A stretch of DNA of 49,452 bases from JBAXZR01 sp041670165 (GCA_041670165.1 JBAXZR010000008.1:1-49452); one strand, 5' to 3'. Positions 1-8,366 are shown, counted from the stretch's first letter. Made by a program: numbers and translations. Notes: generated by a model from the letters alone, not told the origin.

Positions 1-866
1 AATAAAACTTTTTTTCTTTCTTCTCCTTTTTCTTTTTCTAATTGTTCTTGGATTTTTTTCATTGCATTTTTATAATGTATTTGTTCTTTTTCTATTTCCT
101 TGCGTTTTTCTTCAATTTCTTTCGCAACTTTGGCTTCTTCTCTTTGAACTTCTCGTAATCTTCTTGCTTCTTCTTTTTCTTCTTGTTTTTTTTCAGAGTA
201 TTCATAGGATAAATTTAGTTCGTTAATTTTTAAATCATAATATTCAATACTTATTTCTATTTCATTACTTCCATTTAATTTATTTAACATTTCGTACGAC
301 TTTGTTATCCGGTCTTTTATGCTTTCATAATTATTAAATTTAACTTTATCTATACAGACATCACATTCTGTGTTGAAGCTTCTTAAAATTTGTTTTATAT
401 TGTCATTTGTCATTTTTCTTCCAGACCTAATGCTATTATTCACCCTCCAACTAGTATTACATGTTGCAGCAGATTTATTTTGTATCATTTCTTTTTGTTT
501 TTCTCTTATTTCATTTAATTTGTCTTTATATTGGTCTAACTCGATAAAATTGTATAATGGCTTATAAAGACCAAAACTTTGATATAATATTTCATCATCA
601 AGTTCTATTAAATCTTTTTTTATATAGCTTTTAGTCTCTTCTAATTGCTTAATAGTATTCTTTAAGTCTTGAATCGTTTCATGTAGCGAACTTTCTTCTG
701 TTTTTAATTGAAAGAGTAATTTTTTAATATTTAAAACCTCACCGTGTTCATCAGTTAAAAGACTTTTCTGCTCATTAATAACCTTCTTCTGTTCACTAAT
801 TGTATTTTCTTGCTCAACTATTGTGTTTTTAAAGTCGTTTATTTTAAAAATATCTTTTAATCCCAT
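1..866 (-). CDS. DUF4041-family coiled-coil protein, C-terminus cut off by the window edge
   Basis: The reading frame starts at ATG 866 behind an AGAGGA SD site and stays open to base 1, so about 288 residues are visible and the 3' end is missing. The N-terminal 80 residues form a coiled coil rich in E, K, N and Q. Next comes a conserved core containing GLYKP, then the segment GRKMTNDNIKQILRSFNTEC, then a long charged helix of EEK/RRLRE type. This order matches the DUF4041 family, whose members commonly carry a T5orf172/GIY-YIG-like nuclease domain at the C-terminus; that part would lie outside the window, so its presence is inference. DUF4041 proteins are frequent in prophages and variable islands. 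No partner gene is visible here. The family call is from recognition of the core, not from a search. Confidence 0.75.
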   Translation of the reverse strand, partial: MGLKDIFKINDFKNTIVEQENTISEQKKVINEQKSLLTDEHGEVLNIKKLLFQLKTEESSLHETIQDLKNTIKQLEETKSYIKKDLIELDDEILYQSFGLYKPLYNFIELDQYKDKLNEIREKQKEMIQNKSAATCNTSWRVNNSIRSGRKMTNDNIKQILRSFNTECDVCIDKVKFNNYESIKDRITKSYEMLNKLNGSNEIEISIEYYDLKINELNLSYEYSEKKQEEKEEARRLREVQREEAKVAKEIEEKRKEIEKEQIHYKNAMKKIQEQLEKEKGEERKKVL

Positions 867-952
867 TTTTTCCTCTAATAGTCTTATTTTTTGGTCTCTA
901 AATATAAATTTTTAGTAACTTAAAACTAATTTTAGGCAAGCGATTAATAAAA

Positions 953-1672
953 TTAATTATCAATTAGATTAACAACAAATGAAACAAATTTTTTAGCTGA
1001 AAAATTTTCATCTTGATTTAGATTGATAGAAAAGAAACAGCAAGCTTTTTTGGCGTCAAATTTTGAAATAGCAGTTCTTATGCTTCGTTCAATATTTGCA
1101 GTACTTGTTTGATATTTGGCTGCGATAGTTGGAAAAACAGTTTTAGATAAACTTTTTAGATTACTTTTGTTTGCCAAAATTAATAAAACACATTCTTTTA
1201 TATAAGCAAAACCCAAATGCTTTTCTGTTAAACCAAGCTTCAACAAAATTTCACAAATTTGATCACCCTTTTCTTTGTTCTGAACATTGCTTCGTACAAT
1301 ATCAAAAAAATCTTGTTGCAAAAATGTTGACATGTTTGCTGAAAAAATTTCTTCAACAGTTGATGGAGTAGCCTTCAAATAAACATCAGAGAATTCAGAA
1401 AGCAATTGTTCATTTGACGAGATTAAACAAATTGTTAATGATTTTGTTCGAGAAAATGACATGAATTCTTTACAAATAAATTCACTAACCAAAATTGTAT
1501 CTAAATCAAAAAAAATTACTCTTGGTTGCAAACACTTTGCATTTACAAATAATTCTGCTAATGATTCAGTGTCAAAAAAACCAATACCCTTTGTTCTACA
1601 AAAGAAATGTAATTTTCGTGCGATGCTGTCGCCTTTAGTGAGAAGAACTGTTTGAAATAAGATTTTGCTCAT
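953..1672 (-). CDS. Spo0A-like response regulator with degenerate receiver domain
   Basis: A 239-residue protein. Residues about 137-205 match the Spo0A C-terminal DNA-binding domain: LGLTEKHLGFAYIKECVLLI followed by FPTIAAKYQTSTANIERSIR, the latter corresponding to the Spo0A recognition-helix region. Residues 1-105 look like a receiver fold: a candidate phosphoacceptor Asp56 in VIFFDLD, Ser85 and Lys100 can be placed, but the acidic pair that binds Mg2+ near the N-terminus is absent (ILFQTVLLTKG). The protein is shorter than typical Spo0A (about 260-270 residues) and has an odd tail after residue 205. It is probably either this lineage's divergent sporulation master regulator or a paralogue acting without normal phosphorelay. 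It stands alone, between the DUF4041 gene and a methyltransferase. Confidence 0.8.
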   Translation of the reverse strand: MSKILFQTVLLTKGDSIARKLHFFCRTKGIGFFDTESLAELFVNAKCLQPRVIFFDLDTILVSEFICKEFMSFSRTKSLTICLISSNEQLLSEFSDVYLKATPSTVEEIFSANMSTFLQQDFFDIVRSNVQNKEKGDQICEILLKLGLTEKHLGFAYIKECVLLILANKSNLKSLSKTVFPTIAAKYQTSTANIERSIRTAISKFDAKKACCFFSINLNQDENFSAKKFVSFVVNLIDN

Positions 1673-1888
1673 TTTTTATCCTATAATTGAATTAGAACAA
1701 TTTAAAACCAAAATAAAAAATTTGTTTTAAATTTATTTCTAACACTGATTTTATCATACAAAGAAAAATAATCAATCAATTTCAAGGATTTTTATTTAAT
1801 TTTGAACAAAATTGTATGCTTTTGTCATAAAATGTCTAAAATTGTAGAATATTCAAAATTAACCAACAATTTCTGTGAAAATTTAATG

Positions 1889-2488
1889 CTAGTTTTGCTT
1901 ATTTTTACTCATTTTTTTAGCAATAATGATACCATCACCACATTCAAAAAGTGATGTGTCGAAATTGTTATCTGTTTCCAAATCTTTAATAAATGATCTA
2001 AGAGAAAGAACAATGGTTCTATTTTTATGTTTAACCAAACCTTCTTTTTTAACCATGCCTTTAAAAAGAACATTATCAGCTAAAAGCACACCATTTTCAT
2101 TAAGCATGTTCTTTAGAAATGGCAACCATTTGTAATATTGTCCTTTTGGTCCGTCCAAAAATATAAAATCAAATTTTTTGCTAGTAGAATAAATGTAATC
2201 AACCGCATCGCCTAATATTTGCGTTACTCTGCTTGTTACACCTGCCAAATCAAAAGATTTTTTTGCAATATCAAATCTCACTATATCTTTTTCAATTGTT
2301 GTCAAATTGCAGTTTGAGTTTTTTAAGATAAGAAGCCCAGAATATCCAATTGCTGTTCCAATTTCCAAAGTTTCTTTAAAATTGTTATCTTTAACTATTT
2401 TTTCCAATTTTTCTTTTGTGTCGTCCAAAACAATTGGCACATTATTCTCTTTTGCATATTCATGAAGCTCTTTTAGTAATTTTTCCAT
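1889..2488 (-). CDS. Class I SAM-dependent O-methyltransferase (COG4122, YrrM/TrmR type)
   Basis: A 199-residue single-domain methyltransferase. The SAM-binding motif I is ETLEIGTAIGYSGLLIL (about residues 39-55), followed by an acidic strand end in TTIEKD and the FDFIFLDGPKGQYYKW segment typical of the O-methyltransferase family 3. Bacillus TrmR (YrrM), of the same family, methylates 5-hydroxyuridine at the tRNA wobble position; that substrate is plausible but not shown here. The gene lies 23 bases downstream of the SDR gene on the same strand and is probably co-transcribed with it. No clear terminator was seen after the stop. Confidence 0.85.
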   Translation of the reverse strand: MEKLLKELHEYAKENNVPIVLDDTKEKLEKIVKDNNFKETLEIGTAIGYSGLLILKNSNCNLTTIEKDIVRFDIAKKSFDLAGVTSRVTQILGDAVDYIYSTSKKFDFIFLDGPKGQYYKWLPFLKNMLNENGVLLADNVLFKGMVKKEGLVKHKNRTIVLSLRSFIKDLETDNNFDTSLFECGDGIIIAKKMSKNKQN

Positions 2489-2511
2489 TTAATCCCCTAG
2501 TTTACATTTAT

Positions 2512-3243
2512 TTAATTTAACCAACCACCATTCACGCCAATAACTTGTCCTGTAACAAAAGACGAACGATCAGAAGCAAGAAAAAACACCATTTCTGCAA
2601 TGTCCCTTGTTGTTCCCAAACGGCAAAGTGAAGTTTCATTAACAATTGATTCTTTTGTTTTTTCATCAATACTAGCGTTCATTTCAGTTTCGATATAGCC
2701 CGGAGCTACAACATTCACATTTATGTTTGACGGTCCGAGTTCTTTGGATAAAGCTTTCGAAAAACCAATTACAGCCGCTTTACTTGCTGAATACAAGCTT
2801 TCACAAGAAGCTCCAATTTGCCCCCAAATTGAAGATATGTTAATAATTTTTCCGTTTCTTTCGCTTGTCATAATTGGAGCAACAATTTTACACATGTTAA
2901 TCACGGATTTTATGTTTATATCAAATATATTTTGATAATCTTCTTCAGAAGTGTCAATAAGAATTTTGATTTGTGAAACACCTGCATTGTTAACAAGCAC
3001 ATCAACAGTCCCAAAAGCTTTAACAGTTGCTTCAACCAATTTTTGAGCTTCAGAAAAAATTGAAACATTTGCTTTTACAGCTAGAACAGAAAATCCTTTT
3101 TTGTTTAATTCTGACTCAAGAAGCAAAGCTTCTTTTTCTGAATGATTGTAATTCAATACAACATTGTAACCATTTTCAGCAAACAATCTGGTTATTTCTG
3201 CACCAATTCCTCTTGAAGCACCTGTAATTATGGCTGTTTTCAT
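2512..3243 (-). CDS. SDR-family oxidoreductase, FabG/YmfI-like
   Basis: A 243-residue classical short-chain dehydrogenase/reductase. Visible motifs: TGASRGIGAEI for NAD(P)H binding (residues 7-17), NNAGVS, the catalytic SSIWGQIGASCESLYSASKAA with Ser and the YxxxK pair, and a C-terminal TGQVIGVNGGW. The SSIWG-GASCE-YSASKAA version resembles the clostridial and Bacillus YmfI group, which reduces the 5-aminopentanone modification of elongation factor P, more than fatty-acid FabG. Without efp genes nearby, the EF-P role remains inference; a general 3-oxoacyl reductase is the alternative. First gene of a two-gene unit with the methyltransferase. SD-like AAGGAG precedes ATG 3243. Confidence 0.85.
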   Translation of the reverse strand: MKTAIITGASRGIGAEITRLFAENGYNVVLNYNHSEKEALLLESELNKKGFSVLAVKANVSIFSEAQKLVEATVKAFGTVDVLVNNAGVSQIKILIDTSEEDYQNIFDINIKSVINMCKIVAPIMTSERNGKIINISSIWGQIGASCESLYSASKAAVIGFSKALSKELGPSNINVNVVAPGYIETEMNASIDEKTKESIVNETSLCRLGTTRDIAEMVFFLASDRSSFVTGQVIGVNGGWLN

Positions 3244-3600
3244 AAAAAACTCCTTACTATTTTTCCATTATATCATAACAAACATTTTTTTCGAAATAAT
3301 TTTGTTGATATTATAGTTTTTGATAGTAAAGAATTTTTATCAATTTTTATGATTTTTTTTCATTTGCTATTTCCAATTTTTATATTAATAAAAACAATAG
3401 AATTTTTTGCATTTTTATTATTTATAAAATCGCTATTGTTTTTAGATAAAGAAATTTGCCCAAATCTATTGAAAATTAATTTAATTTAGCCAAGTCATTT
3501 TAATCTTTTATTCAATTTCAGTTAAGTTTGATTACGATTTTTTCTTATTGAAAATGAAATATGTATATGATAAAATAAATTATCAAATTAGGAGAAAAAA
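3244..3600. other. Divergent AT-rich intergenic region
   Basis: A 357-base non-coding stretch between the leftward SDR gene and the rightward gene at 3601. Apart from the promoter listed at 3548-3576 and an SD site AGGAG at 3590-3594, only AT-rich sequence without strong hairpins is seen. Confidence 0.6.
3548..3576 (+). promoter_or_regulatory. Sigma-A-type promoter for the 3601 gene and prmC
   Basis: TTGAAA (3548-3553), a 17-base spacer, then TAAAAT (3571-3576) just upstream of the AGGAG SD and ATG 3601. Confidence 0.55.
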
Positions 3601-4212
3601 ATGAAAAAAAGAACTTTTACTCTCAAAAAATTTTTTTGTGGAGAATTTGATCAAGAACATAATAGATATGATATCAATGAAGGCGCTGCCTTACTCTCTC
3701 TTGTAAACTTTATTGCTGGATTGATTGTTTTTTTTACTTTTTTCATAATTCCAGTTTTACCTTTGTTTTTTCTCATTGCAAGTGGTGTCTTGATGTTGTT
3801 TGGTTCATTTGAAGCATTGATGACCTTGACAAAATTCAAATCGCCAATTTCAAAAATTATTCTTAGAAGCATTTCTGGTATTGGTTCAAGCTTTAAAAAT
3901 ATTTTCAAAAAAAGAACTCATGTAAATACTTTAACTGGAATTAAAGAACAAGTTCCACCATACATATCTGAAGCGAATTTAGCTCAACAAGAATTTAATG
4001 AAAGAACTTGCACAAAACCTTCAAATGGTTTTTTTGATAATTATATACTTGAAATATGTTCAAAAAAAGAGCATATTCCAACCGATGAAGAAGTTTCAAA
4101 AATATTTGGCTCAAAATTTTCAAAAGATTTGGAAGAGAATGAAATTCTTGAACCAAAAAAAATCAAACCAAACAAAAAATCTAAAAACAAAACTGATGAC
4201 AGAGAAATGTGA
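3601..4212 (+). CDS. Membrane protein of unknown function
   Basis: A 203-residue protein with no recognised domain. Residues about 29-80 form one hairpin of two hydrophobic segments (LLSLVNFIAGLIVFFTFFII, then LPLFFLIASGVLMLFG). The N-terminus is basic. The remaining 120 residues are hydrophilic, with a lysine-rich tail (PKKIKPNKKSKNK) that probably lies in the cytoplasm. The start is supported by an AGGAGA SD five to ten bases upstream and the promoter at 3548. The gene precedes prmC by 93 bases on the same strand, so the two may be co-transcribed. A second frame open at 3998-4294 is a shadow. Confidence 0.65.
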   Translation: MKKRTFTLKKFFCGEFDQEHNRYDINEGAALLSLVNFIAGLIVFFTFFIIPVLPLFFLIASGVLMLFGSFEALMTLTKFKSPISKIILRSISGIGSSFKNIFKKRTHVNTLTGIKEQVPPYISEANLAQQEFNERTCTKPSNGFFDNYILEICSKKEHIPTDEEVSKIFGSKFSKDLEENEILEPKKIKPNKKSKNKTDDREM

Positions 4213-4305
4213 AACTAAATTTTTTTTATTAATTTTTGACACTACTTTTTGCCAGCAAATAAAAAATGAGCGTAGCAAAAACAATTATAAATAAAGGGAT
4301 TAAAA

Positions 4306-5163
4306 ATGCAAAAAATTTTCATAAATGATGTTTTTAACAATCTAAAAAAAATGGCAAATAATCCAAATGTTGTAAAATGGATTATTGCCAAATGTTTGCG
4401 ACTTAAAATTAATCAACTTGAACTTTTAAAAAAAGTTTCTTACGAAGACTTTGCAAGAATGGAAAAATGCGTTGAAAGAGTAAATAGTGGCGAAACTCTA
4501 AGCAAAATTTTTGGATATGTTGAATTTTGTGGAGAATTTTTTGAAGTTACAAATGGTGTATTTGACCCTCGTCTTAGCACTGAATCACTTGTCAGCAGTG
4601 TAACCGATCAAAAACCTTCAAAAGACATGAAAATTTTGGATATGTGCACAGGTTCTGGTTCTGTTGCAATCACTATTTCCAAAAAAATTGATATGGAAAC
4701 TTATGGTTGTGACATTTCTGAAGATGCTCTAACAATTGCAGAAATAAACAATCAAAATTTACATGCAAAATCAAAATTTTTCAAAATGGATCTCAAAAAA
4801 GAATGGGCAAGTCAAATGCCATTCAAATTTGATATTATTGTTAGCAATCCACCATATTGGTCGCCAGAAAAAATTCTTTCAAATCCTGAAGTTGTAAAAA
4901 ACAATCCACTTATTGCTTTTGATGGTGGAATGGAAGGAATGGATTTTTATAAAATTATTATTGAAAACGCACCAAAATTTTTAAATAAAGGTGGAAAACT
5001 ATTTTTGGAATTTGAAGAAGATCAACTTCCAATATTAAACAAACTTTTATCTGAGAATTTTAAAGATAATCTTGTTACAAAAGATTATAGGGGCTTTAAA
5101 AGAGTTCTGTCAACTTGTGTCAAAGAAAATAAATTTGAATCAAATAAAGATTTTTTTTGCTAA
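4306..5163 (+). CDS. prmC: Release factor glutamine N5-methyltransferase PrmC/HemK
   Basis: A 285-residue SAM-dependent methyltransferase. An N-terminal helical domain (residues 1-70) is followed by DMCTGSGSVAITI (112-124), the SAM motif, and by the signature NPPYW at 181-185, which positions the target glutamine. Known role of the family: methylation of the GGQ glutamine of peptide-chain release factors RF1 and RF2. Usually prmC follows prfA; here prfA is absent and the gene follows a membrane protein. N6-DNA or L3 methyltransferases share the NPPY motif, but the N-terminal domain and length favour PrmC. SD: AAAGGGA before ATG 4306. Confidence 0.88.
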   Translation: MQKIFINDVFNNLKKMANNPNVVKWIIAKCLRLKINQLELLKKVSYEDFARMEKCVERVNSGETLSKIFGYVEFCGEFFEVTNGVFDPRLSTESLVSSVTDQKPSKDMKILDMCTGSGSVAITISKKIDMETYGCDISEDALTIAEINNQNLHAKSKFFKMDLKKEWASQMPFKFDIIVSNPPYWSPEKILSNPEVVKNNPLIAFDGGMEGMDFYKIIIENAPKFLNKGGKLFLEFEEDQLPILNKLLSENFKDNLVTKDYRGFKRVLSTCVKENKFESNKDFFC

Positions 5164-5192
5164 CTTTTTTCATCAAAAAGCATAAAAGTAAT

Positions 5193-5376
5193 CAGTGGCA
5201 AGTTTTTAGCAAATTGTGAGCAAACTTTGTTTGCGAGGGGCGTGATAGCAAGTGGTAACACTTGCGGAGCGAACCCCTTGGGGTGAGAATCCCCGCAAGC
5301 GACTGCTTGCAGTCAGCCTTTGGGCTGACACGAAGGCATAAAAAAAACATCCTACGATGTTTTTTTTGGTGCGCCT
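5193..5376. repeat. Direct repeat copy 1, repeat family A, ending in a fragment of the tRNA-Lys 3' end
   Basis: A 184-base unit that recurs at 5406-5587 with a few single-base changes and two one-base gaps. It contains the palindrome-derived TGGCAAGTTTTTAGC, several short GC-rich hairpins, an A8/T8-flanked hairpin (a copy of the tRNA terminator) and finally GGTGCGCCT, identical to the last nine bases of the tRNA-Lys gene read from the other strand. After that point the copies diverge, so copy 1 holds only the terminal tRNA bases. Confidence 0.85.
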
Positions 5377-5405
5377 AAGGGGCAATTTGCGTTTAAAAAA
5401 GTTGC

Positions 5406-5587
5406 CAGTGGCAAGTTTTTAGCAAATTGTGAGCAAACTTTGTTTGCGAGGGGCGTGATAGCAAGTGGTAACACTTGCGGAGCGAACCCCTTGGGGTGAG
5501 AATCCCGCAAGCAACTGCTTGCAGTCAGCCTTGGGCTGACACGAAGGCATAAAAAAAACATCCTACGATGTTTTTTTTGGTGCGCCT
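5406..5587. repeat. Direct repeat copy 2, repeat family A, joined to the intact tRNA-Lys
   Basis: The second copy of the 5193-5376 unit, 29 bases downstream of the first. Its right end is the functional 3' end of the tRNA-Lys gene and its terminator. The preceding TTGCCAGTGGCAA (palindrome) plus the upstream segment CCTAAG...GCGTTTA recurs at 18176-18235, so this is a dispersed family rather than only a local duplication. Confidence 0.85.
5551..5578 (-). terminator. Rho-independent terminator of tRNA-Lys(CTT)
   Basis: Inverted repeat with arms of 12 bases (eight A plus ACATC core, eight T on the other side) and a four-base loop, directly at the tRNA 3' end. It reads as a terminator on both strands and is duplicated in the upstream repeat copy. 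Confidence 0.75.
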
Positions 5588-5653
5588 TCGGGGATTCGAA
5601 CCCCGGACCCACTGATTAAGAGTCAGTTGCTCTACCAGCTGAGCTAAAAGCAC
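5578..5653 (-). tRNA. tRNA-Lys (anticodon CTT)
   Basis: Full cloverleaf of 76 bases including encoded CCA. Acceptor GTGCTTT pairs with AAGGCGC, the D-arm carries AGCTCAGCTGGTAGAGC, the anticodon loop reads ACTCTTAAT, and the T-arm is CGGGGTTCGAATCCCCG. A consensus promoter lies just upstream. Confidence 0.97.
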
Positions 5654-5665
5654 AAGAACATTGTT

Positions 5666-5693
5666 ATTATAAGCAAAATCTCTGTTTTGTCAA
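5666..5693 (-). promoter_or_regulatory. Promoter of tRNA-Lys(CTT)
   Basis: Read on the minus strand: TTGACA (5693-5688), a 16-base spacer and TATAAT (5671-5666), placing the start of transcription a few bases before the tRNA 5' end. Confidence 0.75.
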
Positions 5694-5729
5694 CAAAAAC
5701 ATTTATATAATAACAATATCTTCCTTTGC

Positions 5730-6701
5730 TTATTTTTTTTCAATTTGTTTTTCATATGCCTGCAAAATTTCAAGTTCTTTCTTTGATAATTGTCCGCCAT
5801 TTTCATTAAAAGCTTTTTTTAATAAAATGTATTCATGATACAAATTTGCACTAGGCATTTGAGAAAATGTTTCAGCACTTAATTGTGCTTGAGCTGATAC
5901 TTTTATAATGATTTTTTTAAGAATTTCCATAAGAGTGCCATTTTCACTATAATCTGCTGGAGCATAAAAATTTACTCTTTTTTCATTTAACAATTTCAAA
6001 ACCTTATCACGATTTTGCGTTGTAGGGTCATATACCCCTATTGAATTTCCGCCCTTGCTGTTTACCAATCTCATGCAAGGTATGTCTGTGTCGCTGTCTC
6101 CAATATAAACAATATTTTCATATGGAGTATCTCTTGGAATGTTGTCCATAGGTTCATTTACAGACTCGTCCCATTCTTCCAAAACGCCTTTTGCAATTCT
6201 GTAGATGAATTGTGTTTTTGTGGTGTAATTGATTGCTTGGGCTGGCCAAACTGCGTTTCCATTATCATCAAAATAAAAGCTTGAAGCATATATTTTTTTA
6301 AATTTGGGGGCAACTGAACTACCCTGAATAATTTCTTTCAATCCTGAAGAGATTATATAATGTTCAATTTTTACTCCATTTTGTTCACCAAATTTATTTA
6401 TTAAGTCAAACCATTCTTCAACACCGTTATATAGTTTTATGGTTTTTCCAAATGACATAAATTTGTCTTTTGTTATTGGCAACTTTACTTCATTTGCTTT
6501 TTTAAGCATTGTGTACATGTATGACAAAACTCTATCTATTGAATTTTTTATAGAAAAATTGTTATTTTCTTTCCAAAATTCAGTCGCATTCATTCCGATT
6601 GAAGGGATAAATTCAAAGCACTGCATATCATCTTGTGATAGTGTTTTGTCAAAGTCATAACAAATTGCCATTTTGGTTGTTACTTTTCCCGTTTCGTTCA
6701 T
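5730..6701 (-). CDS. HAD-superfamily hydrolase, phosphoserine-phosphatase-like
   Basis: A 323-residue cytoplasmic protein. The nucleophile motif is YDFDKTLSQDD with Asp16 and Asp18 (DxDxT class), and motif IV is YIGDSDTDIPCM about residue 205, both diagnostic of HAD phosphatases. The central ISSG (about residue 118) supplies the motif II Ser. The long insertion between motifs I and II is a cap of the C1 type as in phosphoserine phosphatase relatives; the C-terminal 100 residues are an extra helical extension. The substrate cannot be told. SD AAAGGAG precedes ATG 6701; the gene follows the DHH phosphoesterase closely (19 bases) and is likely in its operon. Confidence 0.85.
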   Translation of the reverse strand: MNETGKVTTKMAICYDFDKTLSQDDMQCFEFIPSIGMNATEFWKENNNFSIKNSIDRVLSYMYTMLKKANEVKLPITKDKFMSFGKTIKLYNGVEEWFDLINKFGEQNGVKIEHYIISSGLKEIIQGSSVAPKFKKIYASSFYFDDNGNAVWPAQAINYTTKTQFIYRIAKGVLEEWDESVNEPMDNIPRDTPYENIVYIGDSDTDIPCMRLVNSKGGNSIGVYDPTTQNRDKVLKLLNEKRVNFYAPADYSENGTLMEILKKIIIKVSAQAQLSAETFSQMPSANLYHEYILLKKAFNENGGQLSKKELEILQAYEKQIEKK

Positions 6702-6720
6702 TTCTTTCTCCTTTTAATTT

Positions 6721-7743
6721 TTAAAATTCTTTTATATTTTTATTATCAGCTGAGTTAATTGCTGATTTATTTTCATGATTATGATTTTTAATATAATTGT
6801 TTATTATTGTCATATTTTTCATTAGTCCATTTTTATTATGAAAACCAGATGCCTTTTTATGTCCGCCGCCACCAAGCTCAGTAGCCAAAACATCAACATC
6901 AATTTGACAAGAGCTTCTTAGTTCTCCAAATTGTTCACCATCACTAGAAATATAAGAAACCAAAAGCAGTTTTACACCATCAATATTTTGAAGCTCAGGA
7001 ACAATTTTTTTAAAAACTTCATTATACGATACTTTGTATTTTTTGAAGTCTGATTCCAAAAACAAAAAAGAATGCAGTCCATTAGTTTGTCGCATTTCAC
7101 TAATAGCTTTTGCCAAAAAACGCATCTCCCCTTCTGATTTTTTTAAATATATTTCTCTTGTTAAAGTTGCACAATCAATGCCTAATTTACTAAGTTCATT
7201 TATGCAAGAAAAAGTGTTTTTACTATAGTTTCTTGATAAACCAAATGTGTCTGAACAAATTCCGCTAAAAAGAAGTTCAGCCGTTTCTTTGTTTATTACA
7301 ATTTTTTGATTTTTAAACAGTTCATACAAAATTTCACATGTTGCTGAAATTTGGGGACATGAGCAAACAATGTTTGATTCATGCAAGTTGTTCTCATGAT
7401 GATCTATGTTGATTGTATATTTTGCATTATCAAAAAATTTTTCATTTACACCTAATCGGCTTTTTTTTGCACAATCTAGCAAGATGAATAGGTCTGCAAC
7501 TTTTGAGTCAACCATTTTATCAACTTCAATCGAATTAAAAATTTCTGCATTTGGGATTTCTTGTTTGTTTATTAGTATTGAAGCTTTTTTGCCAAAACTC
7601 TCAACGAGTTTTTTCATCACCACTAAAGAAGCAACAGAATCTCCATCTGGATTTTCGTGTCCACCAATTAAAACACTTGCATTAGTCGGTAAAGATGCAA
7701 TATAGTTAACAATATTTTTAAATTCATTTTGATATTGATTCAA
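6721..7743 (-). CDS. DHH-family phosphoesterase, NrnA-like (oligoribonuclease / pAp phosphatase)
   Basis: Motifs in order: GGHENPDGDSVASL (the DHH subfamily's HxxPDxD equivalent), LLDCAKKSRLG, NIDHHENN (the DHH motif) and near the C-terminus GGGGHKKASGF of the DHHA1 domain. These are the four metal- and substrate-binding motifs of NrnA, which degrades nano-RNA and dephosphorylates pAp. I place the start at TTG 7743 because AAGGAG stands six bases upstream; an in-frame TTG at 7767 would lengthen the protein by eight residues but has no SD. Length about 340 residues, as usual. The C-terminal 30 residues (N- and K-rich) are poorly conserved. Divergent from idi, upstream of the HAD hydrolase. Confidence 0.87.
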   Translation of the reverse strand: MNQYQNEFKNIVNYIASLPTNASVLIGGHENPDGDSVASLVVMKKLVESFGKKASILINKQEIPNAEIFNSIEVDKMVDSKVADLFILLDCAKKSRLGVNEKFFDNAKYTINIDHHENNLHESNIVCSCPQISATCEILYELFKNQKIVINKETAELLFSGICSDTFGLSRNYSKNTFSCINELSKLGIDCATLTREIYLKKSEGEMRFLAKAISEMRQTNGLHSFLFLESDFKKYKVSYNEVFKKIVPELQNIDGVKLLLVSYISSDGEQFGELRSSCQIDVDVLATELGGGGHKKASGFHNKNGLMKNMTIINNYIKNHNHENKSAINSADNKNIKEF

Positions 7744-7811
7744 ATTTTGCTCCTTGAAATTGTCCAATTTTTATGATAAATATATTATACATTATTTTAA
7801 GGAGTTTTTCA

Positions 7812-8366
7812 ATGATACACGAAAAATTTTTAAGAGAAAAAGTTGTTCTTGTTGACTCATCGGATAAATCTCTTGGCGTTGTTTCAAAAACACAAGCACA
7901 TGAAAAGGGTTTTTTACATAGAGCTTTTTCTGTTTTTGTTATTGATGGAAATAGTAATATGCTTATTCAAAAAAGAGCAATTACAAAATATCACAGTGCT
8001 GGATTATGGGCAAACACATGTTGTAGCCATCCTCAAATTGGAGAAAATATAGTTGAGTCAGCAAAAAAGCGTTTGAAAGAAGAAATGAATATTTCTGCCA
8101 TACCCCAAGAAATTTTTGCTTTTGAATACAATCACAAATTTGACGACAACATGTTTGAACATGAAATTGATCATGTTTTAATTTCAACATACAATGGTTC
8201 ATTCAAAATCAACAAAGAAGAAGCTAGTGAAGCCAAATGGATTGGATTTTCTGAATTAAAAAAAGAAATTGAAGATAAACCTGAAATTTTTGCTCCTTGG
8301 TTTTTGATTGCAGTTCCAAAAGTTTTAGAAATTTTTGAAAAAAAGAATTTACAAAAGAAAAATTAA
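7812..8366 (+). CDS. idi: Isopentenyl-diphosphate delta-isomerase, type 1 (Nudix fold)
   Basis: A 184-residue enzyme that interconverts isopentenyl and dimethylallyl diphosphate for isoprenoid synthesis. The start is ATG 7812 with AAGGAG at about 7798-7803; an upstream in-frame ATG at 7773 lacks an SD. Visible: HRAFSVFVI (start of the Nudix domain), QKRAITKYHSAGLWANTCCSHP with catalytic Cys71 in the CSHP motif, RLKEEMNI of the Nudix-like box, and a later FEHEIDHVL segment with the metal-binding and catalytic acid residues. No mevalonate or MEP genes are seen nearby. Only the divergent DHH gene shares its promoter region. Confidence 0.92.
   Translation: MIHEKFLREKVVLVDSSDKSLGVVSKTQAHEKGFLHRAFSVFVIDGNSNMLIQKRAITKYHSAGLWANTCCSHPQIGENIVESAKKRLKEEMNISAIPQEIFAFEYNHKFDDNMFEHEIDHVLISTYNGSFKINKEEASEAKWIGFSELKKEIEDKPEIFAPWFLIAVPKVLEIFEKKNLQKKN

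Noticed and set aside
3998..4294. 98-codon frame overlapping the 3601 gene
   Set aside because: Runs in another frame of the well-supported 3601 gene, with no own SD or promoter.
5352..5612. An 86-codon frame on the minus strand starting near the tRNA-Lys
   Set aside because: It runs through the tRNA gene, its terminator and repeat family A; no SD or homology, so it is a by-product of GC-rich repeats.
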